A DNA stretch of 64,000 bases from Streptomyces avermitilis MA-4680 = NBRC 14893 (GCF_000009765.2 NC_003155.5:7440001-7504000); one strand, 5' to 3'; shown: positions 9,753 to 18,360, counted from the stretch's first letter. Numbers and translations are program-made. The notes: generated by a model from the sequence alone, not told the origin.

Positions 9753-10811
9753 TCACCGAGCGGCCCTGAGACGCTCCAGGCCTTTGAGTGTCCGTTCCGC
9801 CTCGGCCATGATCCGCTCCACCAGTTCCGCGCACGACGGCAGGTCGTCGATCACCCCGGCGACCTGCCCCGAGGCCATCACCCCCAGATCCGTCCGCCCG
9901 TCCACCATTGAGGACCTGAGCAGCATCGGCGTGTTCGCGGCGAGCAGGACCTGGCTCCAGGTCAGTTCCTTGCCGTGCTTCATGGCGAGCCCGTCGCGGA
10001 TCATCCGGGACCACGTCAGGCCCGACAGCTTCCGGAAGCCCGCCGCCCCGCGCACCGCCCGGACCAGCGCCCTCGTACGGCCAGCGGTCTCCAGGGAGCC
10101 GACGAACGGCGTGCGCAGCATGCGGTGCGGCAGGCCGTCCACGGCCGTCGTCACCGTGACGTCCTTGACGGTCGCCGCCAGATACGCCGCCTTCACCGCG
10201 TCCGGGACCGTCGAGTCCGAGGTCAGCAGGAACCGGGTGCCCATGGCGACGCCCGCCGCGCCGTACGCCAGCGCGGCGACCAGCCCCCGCCCGTCGTGGA
10301 AGCCGCCCGCCGCCACCACGGGCAGGTCGACGGCGTCCACCACCTGCGGCAGCAGTACGCTCGTCGCCACCTCGCCCGTGTGCCCGCCGCCCTCCCCGCC
10401 CTGCACGATCACCGCGTCCGCACCCCAGGCGGCCACCTTCTCGGCGTGCCGCCGGGCACCGATGGACGGGATGACGACGACACCCGCGTCCTTCAGCTCG
10501 GCGATCAGCTCACGGGAGGGGGCGAGGGCGAACGATGCCACCCGCACCCCTTCCTCCACGATGATCCGCACCCGCTCGCCCGCGTCCCCGGCGTCCGCGC
10601 GTAGATTCACCCCGAACGGCGCGTCCGTACGGGACCGCACCTCCCGTACCGCGTCCCGCAGCCGGCCGGGGGTCATGGTCGCGGAGGCCAGAATGCCCAG
10701 CGCACCCGCGTTCGCCGTGGCCGAGACCAGACGGGGACCCGCCACCCATCCCATGCCGGTCTGTACGACGGGATGGCGGACCCCGACCAGACGGGTGAGC
10801 GCGGTGTCCAT
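9753..10811 (-). CDS. ipdC: Flavin-dependent oxygenase IpdC (nitronate monooxygenase fold)
   Basis: A 352-aa TIM-barrel FMN enzyme of the nitronate monooxygenase/2-nitropropane dioxygenase family. The N-terminus ALTRLVGVRHPVVQTGMGWVAGPRLV, VIVQGGEGGGHTG and PVVAAGGFHDGRG (phosphate binding) are typical. In this context it matches IpdC (Rv3553), an FMN-dependent oxidoreductase of HIP degradation. Its ATG overlaps the ipdB stop by one base (TGATG), making it the last gene of the echA20-ipdA-ipdB-ipdC operon. Without the context it would be called only a nitronate monooxygenase. Confidence 0.83.
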   Translation of the reverse strand: MDTALTRLVGVRHPVVQTGMGWVAGPRLVSATANAGALGILASATMTPGRLRDAVREVRSRTDAPFGVNLRADAGDAGERVRIIVEEGVRVASFALAPSRELIAELKDAGVVVIPSIGARRHAEKVAAWGADAVIVQGGEGGGHTGEVATSVLLPQVVDAVDLPVVAAGGFHDGRGLVAALAYGAAGVAMGTRFLLTSDSTVPDAVKAAYLAATVKDVTVTTAVDGLPHRMLRTPFVGSLETAGRTRALVRAVRGAAGFRKLSGLTWSRMIRDGLAMKHGKELTWSQVLLAANTPMLLRSSMVDGRTDLGVMASGQVAGVIDDLPSCAELVERIMAEAERTLKGLERLRAAR

Positions 10812-11551
10812 CAGGTCCGCACCTCACGGTCGCGGCTGTTGCCCGGGTCGATGACCTCCCGGATCAACCGCAGCTCCGCCGGCGTCGGTTCACGGGTGAA
10901 CGGCACACCGTCAGGGACCGTCAGCTCGAATCCGGTCGCCGCCCGCACCTGCTCCACCGTGACCCCCGGATGCAGCGAGGCCAGCCGCATCGAGTGGTCG
11001 GGGGTCGCGAAATCGAAGACCCCGAGGTCGGACACCACCCGGGGGATGTGGTGGAAACGGGCCGTGCCGGGGTGCTCGGCCGCACGGTCGTAGCCGACGC
11101 CGCACACCATGTCGACCCGCTCGACGAACACGCGCTTCGAGTGCCTCGGGATCCAGTAACTGGTCGGATTGTTCAGGGTGTTGACCGGTGCGCCGCGCAC
11201 CCCGAGCAGCTGTCGCGCGGGGGCGGCCCAGTCGCCGATGCAGGAGATGTTCTGGTTGCCGAAGCGGTCGATCTGGCTCGCGCCCATCATCACGTGCCGC
11301 CGGCCGGTCGTGACGAGGGCCAGATGCTGCCGGTACGGCAGCCAGCCCTCCGGTGTGCCGTCCGGGCCGACGAGCAGCGCCTCGCCGTCGGTCAGCAGCA
11401 GGTCCGGCGAGAAGGTGCGCCGGGCGAGCCGCGCGCCGACGGACGGGACCGGGCCCATGGGGGCGGCGAGGATCTCCCCGGCGTCCCGCCAGGCCTCGGC
11501 GCAGGCGATCACGCAGTGCTCGGCGCGGGTGGCGGTCCTGGAGAGGGTCAT
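10811..11551 (-). CDS. ipdB: COCHEA-CoA hydrolase beta subunit
   Basis: A 246-aa protein with the family I CoA-transferase beta fold (LLLTDGEALLVGPDG, MMGASQIDRFGNQNISCIGD, PVVSDLGVFDF-like). IpdAB uses this fold as a hydrolase that opens the last steroid ring (COCHEA-CoA to MOODA-CoA). The start at ATG 11551 overlaps the ipdA stop by four bases (ATGA) and the stop overlaps the ipdC start by one, so the four genes are tightly coupled. A further upstream start would run far into ipdA. Confidence 0.85.
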   Translation of the reverse strand: MTLSRTATRAEHCVIACAEAWRDAGEILAAPMGPVPSVGARLARRTFSPDLLLTDGEALLVGPDGTPEGWLPYRQHLALVTTGRRHVMMGASQIDRFGNQNISCIGDWAAPARQLLGVRGAPVNTLNNPTSYWIPRHSKRVFVERVDMVCGVGYDRAAEHPGTARFHHIPRVVSDLGVFDFATPDHSMRLASLHPGVTVEQVRAATGFELTVPDGVPFTREPTPAELRLIREVIDPGNSRDREVRT

Positions 11552-12396
11552 ATCCGCTCCTTGCGCCAGTCCTGGACCGCGGACCGGTAGGCCGGTTCGC
11601 CGCCGCCGAGGAACCGCTCGGCGAACTCCGGCCACGGCGTGGTCGCGTAGTACCTCTGGAGGGCCTCGTCCCGGCCGTAGTCGGGTACGCAGGAGGTGAA
11701 GTCCGCGCCGTTCGGCGCCTCCACGACGCCCGTCACCGTGTGCCGCTTCACCAGGAGCGTCTGCGGTGCCGCCTCCTTCGTCAGCTCCGCCGTGTCGACG
11801 ACCCGCTCGCAGGAGACGTACGCCGTGTCGGCCGCCTCGCAGAACAGGTCGTCGAAGTACGGGTCCGGGCCCAGGTACTGGCCGTTGCCGAGGCGGTCCG
11901 CGCGGTTCAGATGCACCAGCGCCGCGTCCAGCCGCAGGGCGGGCATCGCGACGAAGGTCTCCCCGTCAACGTACGGCGAAGTGATCGTCCGCAGGCCGGG
12001 GTTGACCCGCATCACGTCGGAGCCGATGCCCGCCCGCACCGGCAGAAAGGGGAGCCGACCGGCCGCCGCGCGCAGTCCCCACAGGAACATCGCCTCGTCG
12101 ATCTCCATCAGCTCCAGCGCCCCGCGCTCGCGTGCCGCGCGGTAGTGCGGTTCGAGCGGGATCGAGTCGAGGGTCACGAAGGCGGCGACCAGTTTCCGTA
12201 TCCGCCCGGCGGCCGCGAGCATGCCGACGTCCGGGCCGCCGCACGAGACGACGGTGAGATCGGTGATCCCGGAGCGGAGCAGTGCTCGCACCAGGGCCAT
12301 CGGCTTGCGGCGCGAACCCCAGCCGCCGATGCCGAGGGTCATACCGCTCCGCAGGCGGGAGACGGCCTCGTCGGCGGTCATGGTCTTGTCACTCAC
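11548..12396 (-). CDS. ipdA: COCHEA-CoA hydrolase alpha subunit
   Basis: A 282-aa partner of IpdB with the CoA-transferase alpha fold (MTADEAVSRLRSGMTLGIGGWGSRRKPMALVRALL, VSCGGPDVGML, ALVHLNRADRLGNGQYLGPDPYFDDLF). Together they hydrolyse ring C of the last cyclic steroid intermediate. GTG 12396 is chosen because it overlaps the echA20 stop by four bases (GTGA) and gives the family N-terminus. The longer open frame upstream is antisense-free but lies wholly inside echA20. Confidence 0.85.
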   Translation of the reverse strand: MSDKTMTADEAVSRLRSGMTLGIGGWGSRRKPMALVRALLRSGITDLTVVSCGGPDVGMLAAAGRIRKLVAAFVTLDSIPLEPHYRAARERGALELMEIDEAMFLWGLRAAAGRLPFLPVRAGIGSDVMRVNPGLRTITSPYVDGETFVAMPALRLDAALVHLNRADRLGNGQYLGPDPYFDDLFCEAADTAYVSCERVVDTAELTKEAAPQTLLVKRHTVTGVVEAPNGADFTSCVPDYGRDEALQRYYATTPWPEFAERFLGGGEPAYRSAVQDWRKERI

Positions 12397-13151
12397 CTGG
12401 GCACCTGCCCTTCCGAAGGCTTCCCGAACGTGTCGCGGACGCGGTCGGCGACCCCGTCGAGGCCGGCCTCGAAGGTGAAGCCCTGCTCGAAGCGGTAGCT
12501 GCGGCGCACGTCCACCGGGTCGATCCCGTTGATGGCGGCCTTCGCGAGCCGCAGCAGCCGGCCGTCCTTGGCGGCGATCTCGCGGGCCAGCTCCAGCGCC
12601 GCTCCGTGGAGTTCCGCGCGCGGTACGACCTTCCAGACCGAGCCGTGCGCCCGCAGTTCGGCCGCCGTCGCCGTCCGCGACGTGTAGTAGAGGGCGCGCA
12701 TCAGGTGCTGGGGGACCAGCCGCGCGAGATGCGTGGCCGCACCCAGCGCCCCGCGGTCCAGCTCGGGGAGCCCGAACGAGGCGTCGTCGCTCGCCACGAT
12801 CGCGTCCGCGTTCCCCGCCAGGCCTATGCCGCCGCCCAGACAGAACCCCTGCACCGCCGCGACGACGGGCACCTCGCACTCGTACACCGCCGCGAACGCC
12901 TCGAAGCAGCCGCGGTTGGCGCCGATCAGGGCGCTGTGGCCGTTCGCCTGTAGCTCCTTGATGTCCACGCCCGCGTTGAACCCCCGCCCCTCGGCGGCCA
13001 GTACGACACAGCGGACCCGGGGGTCGCGGCCCGCCGCCCGTACGGCGTCGGCCAGGTCCTGCCAGCCGGTCACCGGCAGTGCGTTCACCGGCGGGAAGTC
13101 GACCGTGACGACGGCGATCCCCTTTTCCGGGAACGAGGTGGAGACAGTCAT
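12393..13151 (-). CDS. echA20: Crotonase-fold ring hydrolase EchA20
   Basis: A 252-aa enoyl-CoA hydratase/isomerase family enzyme. The oxyanion-hole segments are RGFNAGVDIKEL near residue 73 and QGFCLGGGIGLAGNADAIVAS near residue 106. EchA20 opens ring D of HIEC-CoA by hydrolysis, giving the substrate of IpdAB. It is the first gene of the minus-strand operon and is transcribed away from the SDR pair, with predicted operator 2 in the 54-bp gap. Confidence 0.84.
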   Translation of the reverse strand: MTVSTSFPEKGIAVVTVDFPPVNALPVTGWQDLADAVRAAGRDPRVRCVVLAAEGRGFNAGVDIKELQANGHSALIGANRGCFEAFAAVYECEVPVVAAVQGFCLGGGIGLAGNADAIVASDDASFGLPELDRGALGAATHLARLVPQHLMRALYYTSRTATAAELRAHGSVWKVVPRAELHGAALELAREIAAKDGRLLRLAKAAINGIDPVDVRRSYRFEQGFTFEAGLDGVADRVRDTFGKPSEGQVPR

Positions 13152-13161
13152 GGAAGCATCA

Positions 13162-13200
13162 GCTACCTTTCCACCAAACGTTTGTTAGGTGGAAGGTAGC
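13162..13200. promoter_or_regulatory. Predicted KstR2 operator 2 (echA20/SDR divergent promoter)
   Basis: A near-perfect 39-bp inverted repeat fills most of the divergent gap: outer arms GCTACCTTTCCACC and GGTGGAAGGTAGC around the core CAAACGTTTG. Read on the minus strand, 13171-13189 is CCTAACAAACGTTTGGTGG, identical to operator 1 at 15 of 17 core positions. The outer arms are absent at operator 1, so they may bind a second dimer or another regulator. Confidence 0.78.
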
Positions 13201-13205
13201 AGCGG

Positions 13206-14036
13206 ATGGAGCTGAACGGGAAGGTCGCCGTCGTCACCGGGGGCACCCGAGGCGTCGGCGCCGGGATCGCGCGGGCCTTCGCCGCGGCGGGCGCCGAGGT
13301 GGTCGTCTGTGCGCGCAGACCGCCCGAAGTGCTCCTGAAAGGAGCCGAGTTCGCGCGCCTGGACCTGCGGGACCCGGATGCCGTAGGGGCCTTCTTCGGT
13401 GCGCTGCCCCGGCTCGACGTCCTGGTCAACAACGCGGGCGGCACCCCGTACCGGAGGCTGGCCGACGTGGACGCGGCCCGTCACGCGCGCGTGGTCGAGC
13501 TGAACCTCGTCGCCCCGCTGACCGCCTCCCTCGCCGCGTACGAGCACCTCAAGCGGGCCGGGGGCGCCGTCGTGATGGTCGGCAGCGTGAGCGGCGGCCG
13601 TCCGTCACCCGGGTCGGCGGCGTACGGCGCGGCCAAGGCGGGGCTGGAGAGCCTCGCCCGTTCCATGGCCGTGGAGTGGGCACCGGAGATCCGGGTCAAC
13701 ACGCTCGTTCTCGGCATGGTCCGCACCGAGCTGTCCCACCTCCACTACGGCGGTGCCGAGGGCGTCGCCGCCGTCTCCCGCACCGTGCCGCTCGGGCGGC
13801 TCGCCGAACCGTCCGACGTCGGTGCCGCCGCCGTCTTCCTGGCCTCGGACGCCGCCGCGTACATCAGCGGCGCGAGCCTGCTCGTGCACGGCGGCGGGGA
13901 GCCGCCGGCGTTCCTCGGCGCGGCAACGGCCAACAGGGGGACGCGACACGAGATGCCACGGGAGAAGCGACGGGAGAAGCGACAGGAGGAGGAGTGGGCC
14001 CGACAGGAGGAGGAGCAGGAGGAGGAGTGGGGATGA
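13206..14036 (+). CDS. SDR oxidoreductase with an odd charged tail (Rv3549c-like)
   Basis: A 276-aa short-chain dehydrogenase. VVTGGTRGVGAGIA binds NAD(P), the catalytic Ser-Tyr-Lys lie in VGSVSGGRPSPGSAAYGAAKAG. The catalytic fold ends near residue 240 (SLLVHGGGEPPAF). Beyond it comes a 35-residue, highly charged repetitive tail (REKRREKRQEEEW, RQEEEQEEEWG) encoded by purine-rich repeats that SDRs do not normally have. The stop overlaps the next SDR start by four bases. By position it corresponds to one of the two SDRs at the edge of the mycobacterial KstR2 regulon; the substrate is inferred to be a hydroxyacyl intermediate. Confidence 0.8.
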   Translation: MELNGKVAVVTGGTRGVGAGIARAFAAAGAEVVVCARRPPEVLLKGAEFARLDLRDPDAVGAFFGALPRLDVLVNNAGGTPYRRLADVDAARHARVVELNLVAPLTASLAAYEHLKRAGGAVVMVGSVSGGRPSPGSAAYGAAKAGLESLARSMAVEWAPEIRVNTLVLGMVRTELSHLHYGGAEGVAAVSRTVPLGRLAEPSDVGAAAVFLASDAAAYISGASLLVHGGGEPPAFLGAATANRGTRHEMPREKRREKRQEEEWARQEEEQEEEWG

Positions 14037-14941
14037 CCGGTATCGCCGAGGGGCGGGTCGTGATCGTCACCGGCGCGGGCCGGGGGCTCGGCCGCGCGCA
14101 CGCCCTCGCGTACGCCGCGGAGGGCGCGAAGGTCGTCGTCAACGACCTCGGGGTCGGACTCGACGGCGCGCCGGGCCCGGACAGCCCGGCCGGGCGGGTC
14201 GTGGACGAGATCCGCGCGGCGGGCGGCGCGGCGGTCGCCCACGGCGGCGACATCGCGACGAGTGCGGGGGCCGCGTCCCTGGTGGCCGCCGCGCTGGAGA
14301 CGTACGGGCGGCTCGACACCCTCGTCAACAACGCGGGCTTCCTGCGCGACCGGATGCTCGTCAACCTCGAAGAGGACGACTGGGACGCCGTGCTGCGCGT
14401 CCATCTGACAGGGCACTTCCTGCCGCTGAGGCATGCGGCGGCGCACTGGCGGGCGGAGACGAAGGCGGGGCGGACACCGCGGGCCAGAATCGTCAACACC
14501 AGCAGTGGGGCCGGGCTGTTGGGGTCTGTGGGGCAGGGCAACTACAGCGCGGCGAAGGCCGGGATCGTCGGACTGACGCTGGTCGCGGCGGCCGAGCTCG
14601 CGCGGTACGGCGTCCAGGTGAACGCGATCGCGCCCGCCGCCCGCACCCGGATGACGGAGCGTGCCTTCGCCGGGACGATGGCGGCGCCCGACGCCGGCTT
14701 CGACGCCATGGCCCCCGAGAACGTGTCGCCGCTGGTGGTCTGGCTCGGCTCCGCCGCGAGCGCCGGGGTCACGGGACGCGTCTTCGAGGCGGAGGGCGGC
14801 CGGATCACCGTCATGGAGGGCTGGCGTCCGGGCCCGACCGCCGACAAGGGAGCACGCCGGACGCCGGCGGAGGCGGGGAAGACGGCCCGGAAACTGCTCG
14901 CGGAGGCGGAGGTGCCGGGGGTGGTGTACGGGGCGGGGTAA
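14033..14941 (+). CDS. SDR oxidoreductase (Hsd4A/Rv3548c-like)
   Basis: A 302-aa SDR of the multifunctional-enzyme-2 dehydrogenase type. VVIVTGAGRGLGRAHALAYAAEGAKVVVNDLG is the cofactor site; NTSSGAGLLGSVGQGNYSAAKAG carries the catalytic residues. The C-terminal region beyond residue 235 is the extended kind seen in Hsd4A-like enzymes that oxidise 3-hydroxyacyl-CoAs of steroid side chains or rings. The start is fixed by the ATGA overlap and by strong GGAGGAG repeats just upstream. It is last in the operator 2 plus-strand operon. Confidence 0.82.
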   Translation: MTGIAEGRVVIVTGAGRGLGRAHALAYAAEGAKVVVNDLGVGLDGAPGPDSPAGRVVDEIRAAGGAAVAHGGDIATSAGAASLVAAALETYGRLDTLVNNAGFLRDRMLVNLEEDDWDAVLRVHLTGHFLPLRHAAAHWRAETKAGRTPRARIVNTSSGAGLLGSVGQGNYSAAKAGIVGLTLVAAAELARYGVQVNAIAPAARTRMTERAFAGTMAAPDAGFDAMAPENVSPLVVWLGSAASAGVTGRVFEAEGGRITVMEGWRPGPTADKGARRTPAEAGKTARKLLAEAEVPGVVYGAG

Positions 14942-15057
14942 GGGGCGGGGTAGGGGGATCGGCGGCGCGCGGAAGCGGGGCAGTCGGACTCGCGTCCTCC
15001 GGCAGGGCGGTGGGGGACGGGTGGGGGATGGGTGGCCACGGGCCTCCTTGGGCGCCG

Positions 15058-15190
15058 CTCTGAGGCGGGCTGTCACTCTGAGGCGGACTGCCCTTCTGCG
15101 GCGCGCTGCTCTTTCGCGGCGCCCCGGCTCTTCGAGGCGCGCTGTGTCTCTGCGGCGCGGTGCCTCTATGAGGCGCGCTGCCCCTCCGCG
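15058..15190. repeat. Degenerate 18-bp tandem array, locus 1
   Basis: Seven consecutive 18-bp units, of the form CTCTGAGGCGGACTGCCC, run without spacers from 15058 to 15183 and decay into 15190. Most begin with C/T-T-C/T and share the central GAGGCG/GCGGCG. All frames are free of stops; on the minus strand the array reads as hexapeptides such as SAPQRx. It lies in the 452-bp convergent gap after the SDR gene, where no gene is supported. Confidence 0.8.
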
Positions 15191-15279
15191 GGGACGGCCG
15201 GAAGGCGTCCGGCCGCCCCCAGGCGCACCGCCGGTGGCGCCGACCGCGGCGCCCGGCATGCGCGGCACGGCTCTCGCGG

Positions 15280-15393
15280 CGCCGGCGCACGGCATACGCG
15301 CGGCACGGCATACGCGGCGCCCGGCGCGCGGCATACGCGCGGCCCGGCTCAGGCGGCGCCCGGCTCACGCCGGCCCGGCTCACGCCGGCCCGG
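15280..15393. repeat. Degenerate 15-bp tandem array, locus 1
   Basis: Short repeats with a period close to 15 bp, built from CACGGCATACGCG and CCGGCTCACGCCGGC variants. The last two units (CCGGCTCACGCCGGC) are identical. The array abuts the stop codon of the ankyrin gene. The segment between the two arrays (15191-15279) shows nothing recognisable. Confidence 0.65.
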
Positions 15394-16320
15394 TCACCTG
15401 CCCAGCTTCCGCAGGATCTCCGTCCCGAGGGCCCGCCGCAGTGGGTCCGGGGAGCGGGACCAAGCGGTCGCCGCGGTGAAGGTCTCCCCGCCCGCCCGGC
15501 GGACGAGCACCGACACCGCCTCCGTCCAGTCGTCGTTGGCGGGATCGCCGCAGCGCAGGGCGCGGTCGGCGAGTTCCGGGACCGGGGTGGCGATCCCCAG
15601 CGCGGCCTCCAGGAGCGTGATGATGGCCGCGTGGCCCGTCTGCTGGTCGTTGCCCGCCATCGTGCGTTCCCCGGTGCGGAGTTGGACCTCGACGGTGATG
15701 CCGCCGTCCTCCGGAATCCGGTGGGTCACCATCTCGTGGCCGGAGCCGTACATCTGCTCAAGACCCGCGCGCAGTTCGGCCTCGACGTCGAGTGCCGGCC
15801 AGCGCCGCGCCTCGTCCAGCGCCGGGGAGCGTGCGCCGGCCCCGTGCGCCAGCAGCGCGCGCACACAACCCGGGGAGCCCCGCCGCGCCGCGGCGACCAG
15901 CGGGGCCTCGCCGGTGGGGCCGGGGCGGTCCGGATGCGCACCGGCGGCCAGGAGTTCCGTGAGGATCTCCACCTGCCCGCGCTGCACCGCCCACGTCAGC
16001 GCCCGGAAGCCGAACTCCTCCTCCAGGTCGGCCGTCGCCCCGGCCGCCAGCAGGGCGCGGACGACCTCCGCGTGGCCCCCGCAGGCCGCGCCGCACAACG
16101 GGGAGTCCGCGTCCGCGCTCAGCCGGTCGGGGTCGGCTCCGGCCGCCAGCAGCAGCCGTACGATGCCGGGCTCGTTGCTCACCGCCGCCAGATACAGGGC
16201 CGTCTGACCGTCCTCGTCCCGCGCATCGGCGGCCGTGCCCGCGCGCAGCAGCCGCACGACCGTGTTTTCGTCCCCTTCGTACACCGCCGTGAAAAGACCC
16301 GCCGGTTCTTGCGTGTTCAT
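15394..16320 (-). CDS. Ankyrin-repeat protein
   Basis: A 308-aa protein without signal peptide. Residues about 8-165 hold four to five ankyrin repeats (for example ARDEDGQTALYLAAVSNEPGIVRLLLAAGADPD, followed by similar 33-residue units). The C-terminal half is a different domain, GITVEVQLRTGERTMAGNDQQTGHAAIITLLEAALGI, of no recognised function. Ankyrin repeats mediate protein binding. It is a single gene; its 3' end touches the 15-bp repeat array. Confidence 0.88.
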   Translation of the reverse strand: MNTQEPAGLFTAVYEGDENTVVRLLRAGTAADARDEDGQTALYLAAVSNEPGIVRLLLAAGADPDRLSADADSPLCGAACGGHAEVVRALLAAGATADLEEEFGFRALTWAVQRGQVEILTELLAAGAHPDRPGPTGEAPLVAAARRGSPGCVRALLAHGAGARSPALDEARRWPALDVEAELRAGLEQMYGSGHEMVTHRIPEDGGITVEVQLRTGERTMAGNDQQTGHAAIITLLEAALGIATPVPELADRALRCGDPANDDWTEAVSVLVRRAGGETFTAATAWSRSPDPLRRALGTEILRKLGR

Positions 16321-16431
16321 GCCTCGACCCTCGCTCGCGAAGGCGCCGGGAGCAAAGGATTACCGGGTGTTCTGTGCCACCTCTCGCGTGACGGCCCGGT
16401 GTCACCTGCCCGGTGCCCGGGCGAAGCCGGC

Positions 16432-17328
16432 CTACGTGTCGCACTCCAGCACCGTCCGGCACAGCGTGCAGCGTGCCCGGACCCGGCCGCGCACCGGGAT
16501 CCTGATGCGCTGGTGACAGGTGGGGCAGGGGAACGACACCCGCAGGAGGCCGCGGTCGCCGGGGGCGAAGGCGTAGGGGACGCCCGGCTGCGGGCCGGGG
16601 GAGCGGTGGTCCTGGGCGTGGCGGCGGTCCTTCGCGTAACGGTGGCGGCCCGCCCAGCCCGCCGCCGTCAGCGGGGGCTGCTGCTCGTCCCGGCGGGCCT
16701 GCGCCATGCCCTTCGTGTACGCCGTGTACGCCTGCGGGCTGGTGAACCAGATCGAGGGGTCCTCACCGAAGACCAGGGCCCGCTTGGCGAGGACGTAGCC
16801 GAACTCCTCCGGCGTCAGATACCCGAGCTTCTGGGACGAGGCCGCGTCCTCGCGGAACGCGTCGAGAAGCAGCCAGCCCGCGCCCAGATAGGTCGCCGCC
16901 GTGTCCGTGAGGATCTCGTTGTCGCGGGTGCCCGGGAAGGACAGGTCCAGGCGGTGCAGGTACACGTGCATCACCTCGTGCGCCAGGGCCGCGCCGATGT
17001 CCCGGCGGTGGGTGCGGAAGCGGTCGTTCAGCTCGATGAAGTACTCCGGCCCCGCGGCGAGTTCGACGTTCGCCGCATGGGTCATCTCGCGGAAGCCGAC
17101 GATCATCCGGGCGTCCGGCAGCCGGTAGTGCCGCACCATCTCGTGTGCCACGCGCTGTGCGCCCAGGTGCAGGTCGTCGTGGTCGGCGAAGGCCACGTCG
17201 GCGGGGGCCACGCTGGCCGCGAAGGTGTGGATGGTGTCGTAGGAGAGCCGTTTGTACAGCGCGGTGATGGCCGCCCGCACCGTGTCCAGATGCGGGTAGC
17301 CGTGCTCGACGGGACCGCCGTTCGCCAC
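16432..17328 (-). CDS. Zinc-metalloprotease-like protein with C-terminal zinc ribbon
   Basis: A 298-aa cytosolic protein. ALAHEVMHVYLH near residue 117 is an HExxH zinc motif and DNEILTDTAATYLGAG about 15 residues later offers the third ligand, as in gluzincins. The C-terminus has four cysteines in CPTCHQ and CTLCRTVLEC, a zinc ribbon. The family is a conserved actinobacterial protein of unknown role. GTG 17328 is selected as the first reasonable start; the frame is open far upstream, but only antisense to the trypsin gene. Confidence 0.72.
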   Translation of the reverse strand: MANGGPVEHGYPHLDTVRAAITALYKRLSYDTIHTFAASVAPADVAFADHDDLHLGAQRVAHEMVRHYRLPDARMIVGFREMTHAANVELAAGPEYFIELNDRFRTHRRDIGAALAHEVMHVYLHRLDLSFPGTRDNEILTDTAATYLGAGWLLLDAFREDAASSQKLGYLTPEEFGYVLAKRALVFGEDPSIWFTSPQAYTAYTKGMAQARRDEQQPPLTAAGWAGRHRYAKDRRHAQDHRSPGPQPGVPYAFAPGDRGLLRVSFPCPTCHQRIRIPVRGRVRARCTLCRTVLECDT

Positions 17329-17571
17329 GTCCGCACCCCCTGAAGACGCCGCCACTGGATTCCACTGTAGGCGGGGTTCCTCCCGGTGGCGGGGCGGGCG
17401 CGGACGCGCCGGGTCACGCCTGGCCAAAAACCGGTCCTTGCCGAGCCTGTTCGACCGTCTAAATAATTCGTAAAGGCTTGGCGGGTGCATGCCATTCAGG
17501 CTGTGCGGCATGCCGTGCGGTGCTCCGCGGTGCCCCCGCCAGGCGTGCAACCCCCCACGAGAGGAACCACG

Positions 17572-18360
17572 TTGAACATCCCGAAGATCCTGAAGAGATT
17601 CGGCGGCCTCAAGAGAGCCCTGGCCGTCGGCGCCGTCACGCTCGCCGCGGTCTCGCTCCAGCCGCTCTCCGCGCAGGCCGCGCCGCAGCCCGTCGTCGGC
17701 GGCACCCGGGCCGCACAGGGCGAGTTCCCGTTCATGGTGCGGCTCTCCATGGGCTGCGGCGGCGCCCTGTACACCAAGCAGATCGTCCTGACCGCCGCGC
17801 ACTGCGTGAGCGGCTCGGGCAACAACACCTCCATCACCGCCACCGCCGGCGTCGTCGACCTCCAGAGCGGCAGCGCGGTCAAGGTCAAGTCGACCAAGGT
17901 GCTCCAGGCCCCCGGCTACAACGGCAAGGGCAAGGACTGGGCCCTGATCAAGCTCGCCGCCCCGATCGAGCAGCCCACCCTGAACATCGCCACCACCACC
18001 GCGTACAACAACGGGAACTTCACCGTCGCCGGCTGGGGCGCCGCCCGCGAGAACGGCGCCCAGCAGCGCTATCTCCTCAAGGCCACGGTTCCCTTCGTCA
18101 GCGACGCCTCCTGTCAGCAGTCGTACGGCAGCGACCTCGTACCCGGCGAGGAGATCTGCGCCGGGTTCCCGCAGGGCGGCGTCGACACCTGCCAGGGCGA
18201 CTCCGGTGGCCCCATGTTCCGCAAGGACGACTCCGGCGCGTACGTCCAGGTCGGCATCGTCAGCTGGGGCGAGGGCTGCGCGCGGGCCGGATACCCCGGG
18301 GTGTACACCGAGGTGTCGACGTTCGCGGCCGACATAGCCAGGGCGGCGGCCGGACTCTGA
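17572..18360 (+). CDS. sprT: Secreted trypsin-like serine protease
   Basis: A 262-aa preproprotein close to Streptomyces griseus trypsin. Residues 1-39 are the signal and short propeptide; the mature chain begins at VVGGTRAAQGEFPF. The triad is in TAAHC, KDWALIK and DTCQGDSGGP; the S1 Asp is the D of DTCQGDSGG, giving Arg/Lys specificity. Six cysteines form the usual disulphides. TTG 17572 is chosen, preceded by GAGAGGAA. The 243-bp divergent upstream gap contains an AT-rich stretch (17459-17480) that probably holds the promoter. Confidence 0.95.
   Translation: MNIPKILKRFGGLKRALAVGAVTLAAVSLQPLSAQAAPQPVVGGTRAAQGEFPFMVRLSMGCGGALYTKQIVLTAAHCVSGSGNNTSITATAGVVDLQSGSAVKVKSTKVLQAPGYNGKGKDWALIKLAAPIEQPTLNIATTTAYNNGNFTVAGWGAARENGAQQRYLLKATVPFVSDASCQQSYGSDLVPGEEICAGFPQGGVDTCQGDSGGPMFRKDDSGAYVQVGIVSWGEGCARAGYPGVYTEVSTFAADIARAAAGL

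Noticed and set aside
10811..12396. Generic succinyl-CoA:3-ketoacid CoA-transferase
   Set aside because: The fold is the same, but neighbours (echA20, ipdC, kstR2, fadA6) and the specific segments fit IpdAB better.
15058..15393. CRISPR array
   Set aside because: Units are contiguous 18- and 15-bp repeats with no unique spacers, and no cas genes occur in the window.
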